Positions 12,460-22,594 of a DNA stretch of 23,011 bases are shown one piece after another. How positions within the stretch are numbered: position 1 is the stretch's first letter; each line of letters opens with the position of its first letter. Under the pieces are notes generated by a model that saw nothing but the letters and a program-made list of their open reading frames with translations, did not search any database and was not told the DNA's origin. A program made the translations under genes and the position numbers. Source of the stretch: Ichthyophonus hoferi (taxonomy: Eukaryota; Opisthokonta; Ichthyosporea; Ichthyophonida; Ichthyophonidae). The DNA lies in the NCBI GenBank assembly GCA_002751075.1, contig NAOQ01000091.1, forward strand, positions 120,237 through 143,247. The letters run 5' to 3'.

Positions 12460-12932
12460 ACATCAATAGATTACACTATTTATTTTTGCAGGCTACATAT
12501 GTAATAATAATTGCTAATAATATTACAAAATTATAGCTCTATAAAGGAATACTTAAACTAATTAAATCCTGTTCTAATAACAAATAATAATAAAATAGTA
12601 ACCATGGCATTTATGCCAATCACCACCGTTCATTCATTAATGATTTTCAAAATACAAAAATTGTCCATGTCATTAGTTTTTATAACATTTAATAAACAAA
12701 TCAGATTAATTAATTTTATTAATTAAATCAATAATGATCTTAATGTTACGTAATACAAGCATGAGAGAGATGCCGTTGGATCCTAGTCTCGCATGTGTGC
12801 CGTAATAAATTATTTCATTAATTTTCTGTAATAACATTTACAATTTTCATTATTACTTTATTATTACAATTATCTATTATTATATTATTATTGTACACCG
12901 TATATCAACTTCACTGTGTTGCTGACGGGAAA
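12460..12932. promoter_or_regulatory. upstream region of the KH-domain gene
   Basis: Very AT-rich sequence between the Copia fossil and the KH gene start, including TTAATTAATTTTATTAATTAA-like inverted sequence near 12706-12727. The promoter and 5' UTR should lie here, but no specific core element can be named with confidence. Confidence 0.3.
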
Positions 12933-15900
12933 ATGAGTGAGCATGACCGTAACAATGGGTGGGAGAGGAAACGAAGCGCCCCTGATTATGAGGGCGAGAG
13001 TAAAAGAATGGCATATGATGGGCCTAGAAGTAATATTGATGGACCCAGGGGTGGACCGGTAAGAATATATATATATATATTATACTCCAATATTATAAAT
13101 ATTATGTCTTATCCCAAGCTATACAATATATCTTATTATGGTATTACATGTCTACATCTAGTATATATATTATTTACTCTATTAAACCCTCCTGTATTGT
13201 ATATTGTATATTCCTGTGTCTTTATTAATTTATTTATGTGTAAAGATATTCTTTTTAATGAGGCATAATACTTTGTCTACACTCATGTTTCATGACGTAC
13301 ACTTTTGCGTATTTACCATCCTGGAAAAGTATGTGATAATGTCAGTCGATTTCTTTATTTATATAATTTATATATTTCTGTTTATAAGTTATTTTGTTTT
13401 CATAGCTATAAAGGAAAGTGCAAGGATTTAGTCATGTTCAACTAGGTCAGATATTGGGTGTTGTGATACGCCCATTTTAAATAATGTATTTTTGACAGAA
13501 CAACTTACTTTATGAATCATTAGTTGTCTATATTTATACTTTATTTTTTTCTACTACTTAAAAGCATACATGCGAGTACACGTTAATACGTTTGTTTTAT
13601 TCGGTTGCATTGACTTATACCAACTTATACCATCAACATTCTTTTTTACATCACTGTTATCACACTCAGTAATAATCAAAGTCATATTGTCTTCCTAGTT
13701 GTATAATCAGAACCTAACATGGTTTATACCAGGCCCCTAGTCATCCTCACTTTGAGGAACCCAGAGATTATCAGAAAGACTTGACCCTACGTTGTCTTGT
13801 ATTGGCCAAGGATGTTGGTGTGCTTATAGGAAAAGGTAAGCGTGGCTGTGTTATTAACTGCCTCCATTCTTCTCCTCCTATTTATTTTTCTTTCCTTTTT
13901 TATTTTTTTATTTCTGTTGTTTATTTTATATGAGATTTATTATTGAAATATTATGTATGTATCTATATATATTATTGAAGCAGCCGTAACATTTTTGTTT
14001 TTTGTCAGAAAGTATCAATCGATTCATACCTTTGGTAAATTTTACATGATTATTAGCCTATAGCCAATGGTATTAATCATTGTACAGAATGGTTTATATT
14101 TAGCAGTCATGTTATATAGATATTAATCCTTTGCATTTCAGCCAATCTTAAAGCAGGACGTACATTTTTATAAAGATATAATCATTCAATTGTAGCCTAC
14201 CATGCCGTACTTAATTTTAAAATAGTACGTATTACATCATAAGTCTGTGCCCCATCATATATACACCCCCTTATTTTAATTTTAAATTGCATGATTTTAA
14301 AATTTTATACGAAAGGTTTTGTGTGTGTGCCAATCTAGGTATAATAAATACATACATGACATGATACTATTTATGATAAAATACAAAAATGTTTGTGCGC
14401 CCATACAGGAGGTCCATTTAAAGTTTGTTGTATCTTAATGGTATCCATGTATTGTTATCTATCTATCTATTTATATTAACATATATACTATATACTATAG
14501 ATACATCTAGCAGATTATGCATCTATATTCTATAATATAATACACTAATATCTATCTATCTATTTATCAACCTATCCATTTCTTATCTCTATGTATTAAT
14601 ATTAATAGATAATATAGGGACATATAGATAGGGCTATACGTCAGTAACTCTACCCTTCCTGTTCTTAGGGGGCGTGACAATCAAACATCTCCGCGAAGAA
14701 AATAGTTGCAGAATCAATGTCTCTGAAACCATCCCCAGTGTCTCGGAACGTGTTCTAACTGTGATTGGAAGGATCGATCATGTCAGCCATGCATATGGTG
14801 CAATCATCAAGCGCCTAGAGGAGGTATGATACGATTCCTGATACATATTGGTTTCCAATCATGTATATTGCATTATGTTTACTCCCTTCCCCTATCCCAT
14901 CCCATGCTGTGGGTGACGACCCTTTCCTTCCCCTATCTTTGTTATGTTATCCGTGCTTATTTTATTTCTTTTGGTGAGCTGATGTTTACCAATCCATGCA
15001 TTAGTTATGTTATATACATTGTAATATAATATACACTGCAAGGGTTTGTATATTGGGGTAACTTGCTACCCTGATCATGTTTGTACCATACTTACATACC
15101 TTACAATAGATATATCTATCTATTTACCCCTCTCCCCTTCTCCCTGTATCTACTGGATATTTATTAAAACACGATATCTCTAAATATGATAATTAATTAG
15201 TGGATAAATTTATAAACAATGCAATTCACCGATGTGGGAAAAGCAAACAGGCCAAAAATATATAAAGTCAGCAGACGAACTCTAACTCCCCCTCTCCCTC
15301 CCTATCCCCTTCCCTCTCCCTCCCCCTCCCATCGCACAAAGTGATTTTGCCCAAACCATCCACTGTGGTACCTCATATTGCACACATCCGTGACCATCAA
15401 CCAAGCAATTGCATACACTATGGCTGTGCAAATAATATACCTATTTATTCTTATATATATATGTATTATATTTTTATATTTTCATATTTCATACCCTGTC
15501 AATCCCATCTAGTGCCCATACTACCTGTACTGTAAGCACCACGTATTTCTCCCTCTCCCTCTCCTTCTCCCTTTCTCTCTCTCCCTCCCCCTCCTGCTTG
15601 TATTGTTGAACGGCAGACCATCCCCCCTAGTGAATCAGGTGTGCCATGCAAGATGTTCGTCAATCTACTAGTGCCCAGTTCACAGACTGGTGCTATTATT
15701 GGACGATGTGGGTTTTCCGTTTTATATTCCTGTGTCATATATATATATATTGATTTATATTATTGATATTATTTATAGTAATGTTATATAAATATAAATA
15801 TGTGCGTGTCCAATCAATACAAATAGACAAAAAGTAATTAGCATTTGCATAGCGTGTACGTGGCACGCACACTTCATAGAACAGCCAGCCCATTGAATGG

Positions 15901-18900
15901 ACAGACATACTATCTGTTCACAAAGTACAACTATCAGGATGCAATCCATTCATCCTCCATCTATCTATCTATCTAATCAAACATATCTATCCCTGATACG
16001 TGCCTGGCGATCTAAGTGCTTAAGATTTAATCTATAATTAATGCATTAAGTCTGTCCGTTGGATTGGCTTAAAATCAGCCTATCATTTTCAGCATGGTTC
16101 GTTGGTCTACAGTCATACTCATATTACTAAGATATATTCTAATAATGTTCTTCAGATCTCATCCCTTTTAATGCATAAGAATTATTGGAGGGATAAATAT
16201 CCTACCAATCATACGTCAGTACTCGGGACCCAATAGTCAGTGCTATCTGATTTCTCTTTTCACCCATGTCAATTTTTTTATCCCTCTATTTATAACTAAG
16301 AGTGAATTTCCTTTCTTCCCGGAATTGATTCCTCATCACAAATGCAAGTCCCGTAGCTTATTGGTTCAAATCCACCAATTACTATCCCTTTCCTTAATGA
16401 GTACCAATCATTATGCAGCAATGACGTACGGCCCTCCAAGTTTTCGAGCGACACATCAATTGCGTATAAATCAGCATTGCAACTAACTGGTTGTAAATTA
16501 ATTGGTGAATCATACCCCTTACAAACCCCAATATCCCCTCGTCTTAGTTTTCTCTGATTCAATCATATCATCCCGCTCAACTTACTTTAAACTAATACCG
16601 ACTTTAAATTTGATAATATTAAAAGATAATTCATCTAGTTGGGGAGCATGATCTTTTGGCGCTGTGAACTCACCAGTGACATAATAGACAAATTCCTTTT
16701 TTGCTTTGCCTACCCTTATATGGGAGATGTCACTAAACGTAATTAATTATTACCACTTCCGATTTATATTGGTTCCCAACCATTAATAATTGTGCCATAT
16801 ATGGTTGTATGGACAATGAGAGGAGCTTAACTCATCTACAGTCAATATACACGTATTTATCGGTTTATGTATGTATGTATATGTGGTATGCACAAATATA
16901 ATTTATCTATTGTGGATGTTGTTATGCTGCTGCGCACTGGACTGTATGTCTATAAGTATGTTGTAAGGAGATAGGGACCAGTGTGTGTACTGTGTACAAG
17001 ATAACATACCTTGTTCATTTGTTGGAACCATAAAGACCTAAGGCAGTTTGGGTATACATACACATCAGATGAAATTGATGGGAAAATAGAAAGAATAAAT
17101 ATTTAAAGGAACTGTATAAGGTAGCAACTATAATAGCAATAATATGCGTTTTAAACTGTGCATTGGATTGGTAGATAAGTGGGCGCACATTGGGCATTGG
17201 TCTAACATTATATTTATAATATAGCGGAAAATAAAGTACGTGAAATACAAGAAGTCTGTGGTTGCCATGTTACCGTGTCGTCCAAGGAGCTACCCCAATC
17301 AAATGAGAGAATCGTTACTATGGCTGGTACTGGCAAACAATTGGCTGATGGTGTAGCAATGATTGCGGATGTATTGTATCAGGTAGGTGTGTGGTAGCAT
17401 GTATGTGTATTTGTATGTGTAGATATGTGTATATCACCCGGAGATAGAGGGATACGGTATGGTTATAAAGTATATTTTCATTTAATAGAATGTAGTAGTG
17501 TAGTGTAGTATATAATATATTATATTATAGTATAGTGTAGTATAATACAGTCTGATATACGTGCTATACCAGTACAATACAAAAAGATAAGAGTCGCCCT
17601 CCAATCAGCGATTAGTACATTACTATATACACTAGATAGGAATATTTCTAATATGAAACACATATATTAACCGAGTATGGTATATACAGGGTCTAAAGTG
17701 ATTATGTTGTTATATTATTGTACTGTTATATTATTATACTGTTATATTATTATATTATTATGCTATTTACTGTATTATTGTACTATTATACTATGATATC
17801 AATTACAATTACCTATGCCATCCTTTTTGCTAACTATCTTAAAGAAACTCACTTATAATTTTAAAATCATTATTAAATATTATGGTCCTGTCATATTTGT
17901 CTTTTATTTATTTTCATCCTTCTTTCCCAATAGAAACTCTGTATTTAGTTATAAGTCAACAGCACTAATAATATCATGACCTTAAACACAGAACCCACCT
18001 CAAGGACCAGTCATGCTTTTCCGTCCAATGCCTGCAGGTACCCCGGTATATACCCCCTTATTTTAATTTTAAATTGCATGATTTTAAAATTTTGTATGAA
18101 AGTAAAGCTGGTGTCAACACGCGTGTTAAAAAATCAGAGGTTTTCACTCATTGGTGGCTTTCATTATGTCTTTATTATAAATAATTGTATACTATCTAGT
18201 TATTTTTTTAGCCTAGTCAACCATAACTCTGTATACGTACATAATATTAACCTCTCATACTATCATATTTTATATATGTATATTTACCATACCATACCTA
18301 CCCCTGACTCCTGCAGATTCCACAAGGAGGCGACATGTACCCTGCTCCTATTGGTGGCAGGCCACCCTATGGTCCACCCCCAGGCCAATCACGTTACAAC
18401 GCCCCTGCACAATACCCGCCTCCTATATCGCAGGTAAGTGTAGTATATATATATGTGTATATGTGTATGCGTATGTATGTATATGTATATGATCTGTCTA
18501 TGCATATCTCGCCACCCTCTATTGACCTTTCCTTCTTCCTCACCATCTCTAGCCACCAGTTCCCTATGGCAGTCCCAACCAATACAGTGCCCCGCCGTCT
18601 GGCCCTGAAGCACCAAACAACCAGCAGCAATCAGCCCAAGCACAGATCTATGCGTACTACCAACGATACTACCCTAACGACCCCAATGCCGTGTCTGCAG
18701 CTGTAGCCAACTATTACAGCCAAAATCCTTCGGCCGGCCCGCCCCCAGCCCAACCCGCCCCTAAGCCCATGCCTGCTATGCCTGCTATGCCTGCTATGCC
18801 TGCTATGCCCGCCATGAGCTCTATCAGTCCTATTGCCCCCCCGGTCCCAGCTAATCCCAGTACCGACCATGCTCCCGCCCTGCCCCCTACCCCCAACCCT

Positions 18901-20149
18901 GGCTATGACTATGCGAGCTACTACCAGCAGTACTATGCGGCCTATCAAGCTCAGGCTGATGCTGCCCAAGCCGTGGCTAAGGCCCAGGTTGCTGCGGCGG
19001 TGGCTTCAGCGGGAACTAGTAGTGGTGGGCATGTTAGTAGTGTGACTGGTGTGCCTGGCATAGGCGAGACAGTCCAGATGGTCAATATTCCTAAGGATTA
19101 TGTAGGCGCTATCATTGGCAAGGGTGGTGTTAAAATTAATGAGATCAGGTGAGTGGAGAGGACGGTGTGACGTCTTGTTTGTCTTGTTGTGGCTTGTACT
19201 AATATTGCTGTTGTTATTGCTATTGTGGTTGTTGGTATTTTTACTATTATTATTATTATTATTATTACTAATTCTTTTATTATTACTATTATTGTTATTA
19301 TTATTACTATTATTATTACTATTACTATTACTATTACTATTACTATTACTATTACTATTACTATTACTATTACTATGACCATCACTATTATTATTACTAT
19401 TATTACTACATACTATCCTACAGAATGTCATGCATATTACCATACATATGATCAAATAATATCCCTTTTTTATATCGATCATATTATATTGTTTTCATTC
19501 TCTCATCCAATGCATTTATTCTGGGGCTTATTTAATAGTATAGCATAATAGTAATGACAGTCGCCATTAACACCAGTAGCAGCTATGTATTTTAATTTTA
19601 ATTTTAAAAAACGAATCAAGAGCGTCCATTTATCCTAACACATTTTTAGATGATAGATGAGATACAAGTAATTAATTAGACATAGATTGGTTAACAAAGC
19701 CTGTAGCTTCATATCCAACAAATATGTGGTATATAACTTTCTATTGGTAAGACGGGATAAAATATAGTCAAACATAATGGGATAAGCACGCATCAGTTAC
19801 GTAATAAATAAACTTGACACCATTTAATAATGATTTATTTTATGCACCACCCAAACACTATCTTAATACTTAATTAGGTGTGTTGGTATGCGTAGTAACC
19901 ACTATAATATATCATACTATCAATAAGCAAACCCGACTACTATAGCCCTAACTCTCTATCCTTCTCTCTCTCTCTCTCTCTACCCTTAACAGAAGTACGT
20001 CAGGGTGCAAGATCAAAGTGACTGATCCTATCCCAGGGGCCCTAGAACGACAAGTGATACTCACTGGCACTCCACAGCAATGCGAGAAAGCCTGCCAAAT
20101 GCTTAACGCCAAGATACAGGAGGAGCTATCTCGTAGGGGTGATAAGTAG
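12933..20149 (+). CDS. triple KH-domain RNA-binding protein, PCBP/PBP2-like, 9 exons, 518 aa
   Basis: Exons: 12933-13058, 13733-13835, 14669-14823, 15617-15707, 17225-17382, 17992-18045, 18317-18433, 18553-19148 and 19993-20149; every junction keeps frame with GT-AG introns. The first in-frame ATG gives MSEHDRNNGW. Residues 12-25 (RKR...KR) look like a bipartite nuclear signal, as at the hnRNP K N-terminus. KH1 is about 58-128 with GKGG at 75-78. KH2 is about 138-211 with GRSE at 157-160 in place of GxxG. KH3 is about 440-513 with GKGG at 457-460 followed by VKINEIR, much as in PCBP KH3. The 225-aa KH2-KH3 linker is Pro/Gln/Tyr/Ala-rich, with tyrosine clusters (YAYYQRYY, YASYYQQYYAAY) and five MPA repeats. 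Members of this family bind C-rich single-stranded RNA and act in splicing, mRNA stability and translation; that role is inferred here from homology. The exon 4 donor (T|GTGGGT) is poor. Fungal PBP2/HEK2/Rnc1 and animal PCBP both fit, so the orthologue is left open. Confidence 0.92.
14257..14317 (+). repeat. dispersed intronic repeat, copy 1 (intron 2)
   Basis: About 60 bp beginning TATATACACCCCCTTATTTT and running through AAATTGCATGATTTTAAAAT. It matches copy 2 at 18046-18103 over a continuous identical core of more than 35 nt, with a 2-nt indel in the C run and a few changes at the right end. The core is an imperfect hairpin (ATTTTAAAT / ATTTTAAAAT arms around TGCATG). It is possibly a small non-autonomous element. 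Confidence 0.7.
14456..14567. repeat. (CTAT)n tetranucleotide tracts in intron 2
   Basis: Two short CTAT runs (14456-14473 and 14549-14567) lie within TATA-rich sequence of intron 2. Similar CTAT runs recur at 15958-15976, 21529-21552 and 21765-21785, so this microsatellite family is common in the window. Confidence 0.7.
14882..15600 (+). promoter_or_regulatory. series of C-rich pyrimidine tracts across intron 3
   Basis: Intron 3 (14824-15616) carries at least five clusters of CCC/CCCC-U motifs on the sense strand: about 14882-14905, 14920-14936, 15126-15146, 15286-15331 and 15548-15600. The last ends about 15 nt before the exon 4 acceptor and includes its polypyrimidine tract. Other introns of the gene are AT-rich and lack such tracts. 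UC-rich repeats of CCC are the known RNA target of the PCBP/hnRNP K group to which the encoded protein belongs, so they may be self-binding sites. Long purine/pyrimidine strands can also form triplex DNA. Confidence 0.5.
16296..16746 (-). other. unrecognised antisense coding-like island in intron 4
   Basis: Inside the longest intron of the KH gene, the minus strand carries two neighbouring open frames with balanced, protein-like composition: 16746-16582 (about 54 residues, including VGKAKKEFVYYVTGEF and DELSFNIIKFKVG) and 16562-16296 (about 88 residues, including LRRGDIGVCKGYDSPINL and GIVIGGFEPISYGTCICDEE). Neither has a convincing ATG. A consensus GTAAGT donor overlaps the end of the first frame, so spliced exons are possible. 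A motif like GGFEPI (minus strand, 16388-16359) is echoed as NGWEPI about 400 nt upstream (16796-16767). I do not recognise the family; it may be a nested gene or the remnant of an inserted element. Confidence 0.4.
17700..17800. repeat. TTA/TACTG-rich low-complexity tract in intron 5
   Basis: About 100 bp of degenerate TATTATTGTACTGT / TATTATTATAC units within intron 5 (17383-17991). A TAGTGTAG-type low-complexity stretch near 17490-17545 precedes it. No coding or RNA-gene signal was seen. Confidence 0.6.
18046..18103 (+). repeat. dispersed intronic repeat, copy 2 (start of intron 6)
   Basis: Near-identical to 14257-14317 in intron 2. It begins exactly at the donor of exon 6: the first intron bases GTATATACCCCC are the left end of the repeat, so the repeat supplies most of the donor sequence. 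Confidence 0.7.
18434..18500. repeat. TA/TG/TATG simple-sequence tract in intron 7
   Basis: The 119-bp intron 7 opens with mixed TATATA, GTGTAT and GTATGTAT repeats after the GTAAGT donor. It is the shortest intron of the gene and has an ordinary CTCTAG acceptor. Confidence 0.6.
18769..18813 (+). repeat. in-frame 9-bp tandem repeat encoding (Met-Pro-Ala)x5
   Basis: Four identical copies of ATGCCTGCT, followed by one with two silent changes (ATGCCCGCC), in exon 8 of the KH gene (residues 341-355). Near-perfect identity suggests recent repeat-number change; variation in copy number between individuals would keep the frame. Confidence 0.85.
19230..19410 (+). repeat. trinucleotide/hexanucleotide microsatellite, (ATTACT)10 core, intron 8
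   Basis: ATT/ACT-rich sequence with ten perfect ATTACT units at 19315-19374, in the intron that splits KH3. Several long open frames cross it on both strands with runs of Leu, Ile/Thr or Asn/Ser; they are repeat artefacts. Confidence 0.9.
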
Positions 20150-20178
20150 AGGCCATGGTTGCAGAAGGAATGATTAAT

Positions 20179-20184
20179 AATAAA
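20179..20184 (+). terminator. AATAAA polyadenylation signal of the KH gene
   Basis: Canonical AATAAA 30 nt after the TAG stop codon of the KH gene, the first such hexamer downstream. This would give a very short 3' UTR; further downstream signals could be used as well. Confidence 0.5.
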
Positions 20185-21528
20185 AAGAATGGTACCGCCA
20201 CACCTGTATATGATGTCTTTTATAGTTTTATAATAATTATTCTTCTGGTTGGAGTTGAATTGTTCACTGTACTTTTACCATTCGTTCTTTTTTAATTATT
20301 GTTATATTTGCTTATTACTAGAAAGCGTTCATAGTTAGATTTGATAGGGGGTCTTTGTGAGTAATCAATACTACGTCTTGGTTGGGAGATTAGTGCTGAA
20401 AGTTCGATTTTACAATCAATTCATTAAATAGCTTACGACTCTAACACAACATCCCAGATAGAATACAGTAAAATCAACATGTTTTACTTCCAATAGTCTG
20501 GTAGATGCAGGTAAAGAAAGACATATTCAGTCCCCGTGACCAATAGCCAGTTATAATTGAGAGATTATTGATCTGTACCCTTGTATATACGGAGCGCAGA
20601 TTGGCTATGACGTATTCTTAGTTAGATATAGTAACATTATCTACAGTCTATTATAATAGTTATTCTTATTGTTTTGGTATGGTATAAGTAGTTTTTGTAG
20701 TTGACTTCCTTAATATATATATAATAAAATAAAAATTAAATAAAAAATTAAATAAAGATTAAAACTAAGATTAAAATAAAAGATTTAAACATGCCAATGA
20801 GAATAAAGTAGTTCTTTTTAATATTGTAAATATACCTTATACTGATTCATAAATATGGTATTTCATATATAGCTTATTATTAGTACGTTACAAACCTCTA
20901 AGACACTTCACACTATCTTATACTACTGTGTAATCTGTGGTATGGTATATGGTATATAAGTATAATATAATAAGAGACAAGTGTTTCCCATGGTGTTTGT
21001 GTAAATTTACTGGGATAAATAAATCTTTCTGTTGATGGTATGGTAGTTCAATAGTAAGTATGATAGTGTATATGATAGTATGATGCTATATAAATTATAT
21101 TTCATATCCTATTCTCATGCTATATTAAGTAGTATCATATCACATTACATTCTATTATATCCACAGTATTGAATCGACAGACTACACTATTCTTCTTGTC
21201 AATTATGAACAAAAGATAAATGAGAGCTAACATCAAAGTAGATATATATATCAGAGATTATAATGGATTACATTGTTCAGGATATGAATATTTATTTTTT
21301 ATTTATTTGCATTTGTACAATATATTATCTTCAGAGAACATTTAAAGTAGGCCGTTGAGCCTATACCTATATATGTTTACATTTCTAAATCAAAAAAAGG
21401 ATCTATACATGCAAGCACATGGATGTAGGTCTGTAATAATACAGCTATCTTGTTATCGAGGAAGGGCAAGGGAGATATTGGATAGCAAGACAGGGTTGTC
21501 CTGTGGACCAGCCCTGGGTCGAGTGGGT

Positions 21529-21552
21529 ATATCTATCTAACTATCTATCTAT
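21529..21552. repeat. (CTAT)n microsatellite in the dynactin 3' region
   Basis: CTATCTAACTATCTATCTAT just downstream of the dynactin stop codon, read as GATA repeats in its probable 3' UTR. A second run sits at 21765-21785 in its last intron. Confidence 0.75.
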
Positions 21553-21571
21553 GCTCCAGTCATTCTATAAT

Positions 21572-22594
21572 CTATCCTGAGGAAGAGACCTGAAGATGAT
21601 GGAATGAAGGAAGTGTCTGCCGCAGCAATTGCAATTGGGCAATATTAATAGCCCTGAAATGCTATTGGACCCCAGAAAGATCTGTTAGATTAGATATGAC
21701 CATGACCAATCGTAGAACCAGCATAGCTTAATTTTTTGATAAGTTATTGCAACTTCATATGTCTCTATCTATCTATCTATTTATCAATTTGCTTGCTGCA
21801 ACACATGAGGAATAACAATGGTAAACGCATTTCACGGCGTGTTACAGTTTTCCCAGTGAACAAAAATCAATACAAAAGATATAGTGACGCAATTGTTGAA
21901 TATCTATATAACTATATAACTATATAACTATATCTACACATTACGAGACTAGGTGCTGCTAAACATAAGTCGTTAATATAACATTATATTATAAGCATGT
22001 AGATGATGCAGTAAGTTTTAAATAGAAATAGAATGGTCTTTGCCTTTAACAGGACTCGGACGGGTGACTTGGTAATGAGACGGAAATAATATATATACAT
22101 ATATACATGCAGTCCACATTATCTTCACATACGTAACTATCTTACTATCATTATCCTACTAGATCATACATATACGCACTAACCTCTTGGCTCTGGGCAT
22201 CCATCTGACGTTCTATAAGCCCTGCTCCAAATAGAATGTGGTTTTCAGGTATGTCTTCTTCAGGCCCCACCTTCATTCGTTACAGGTCAGTTAGTTATTA
22301 AAATATTTAATGTTAAATTGTAATCAGTAAATAACAATCCATACCTAATAATTATTAAATATTAAATATTAAATCAGAAAAATAGCTAATAATAAAAAGG
22401 AATAATTTGTCATTAATAACCAAAAACCATTAACCCATAAAATAAAGAAGTATTAGGTTATCCAATCACTACAAAGAATAATGAAGTATAAAATATAAAA
22501 TATAAAAGAAATAATAACTAATAAAGAGGGCCCACCTGACATAATGCACCAATCACCGAGCCATTATTAAGAACTGCACCTGGCTCAACCCTAG
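21572..22594 (-). CDS. DCTN6: dynactin subunit 6 (p27) homologue, C-terminal three exons, partial
   Basis: Exons on the minus strand: 22594-22536, 22270-22184 and 21661-21572, joined in frame, with the stop codon at 21574-21572. They encode about 77 C-terminal residues. The first has hexapeptide-repeat character of a left-handed beta-helix (RVEPGAVLNNGSVIGALCQ). The second reads VGPEEDIPENHILFGAGLIE, matching the IPENTVIYGADCL stretch of animal DCTN6. The last contains LQLLRQTLPSFHHL, matching DFLMKILPNYHHL at the DCTN6 C-terminus. In the dynein-dynactin complex, p27 pairs with p25 at the pointed end of the Arp1 filament and helps in cargo choice. The last acceptor (AATAG|CAT) has a CTAAC branch site about 25 nt upstream. 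The 22594 boundary is the likeliest of two close acceptors, both phase 1. About 110 N-terminal residues are expected beyond 23011. Confidence 0.8.
21901..21932. repeat. 8-bp tandem repeat CTATATAA in a dynactin intron
   Basis: Three to four copies of CTATATAA in the intron 21662-22183, in an otherwise unremarkable AT-rich stretch. Confidence 0.7.

Larger units (their letters stand above)
20150..21571. other. convergent spacer between the KH gene and the dynactin gene
   Basis: AT-rich 1.4 kb holding the 3' UTRs of two genes that face each other. It includes a strand-biased A-rich tract (about 20718-20782, repeated AAATTAAATAAA-like units) and TATGGTATATGG-like repeats near 20938-20958. No further gene is recognised; TTTATT (AATAAA on the minus strand) near 21293-21308 is a candidate polyadenylation signal for the dynactin gene. 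Confidence 0.5.

Noticed and set aside
16350-16385. GGTTCAAATCC, resembling a tRNA B box
   Set aside because: No A box or foldable cloverleaf is present around it, and the bases belong to the antisense coding-like island.
19006-19548. Several long frames with poly-Leu, Ile/Thr or Asn/Ser runs on both strands
   Set aside because: They are translations of the ATT/ACT microsatellite in intron 8.
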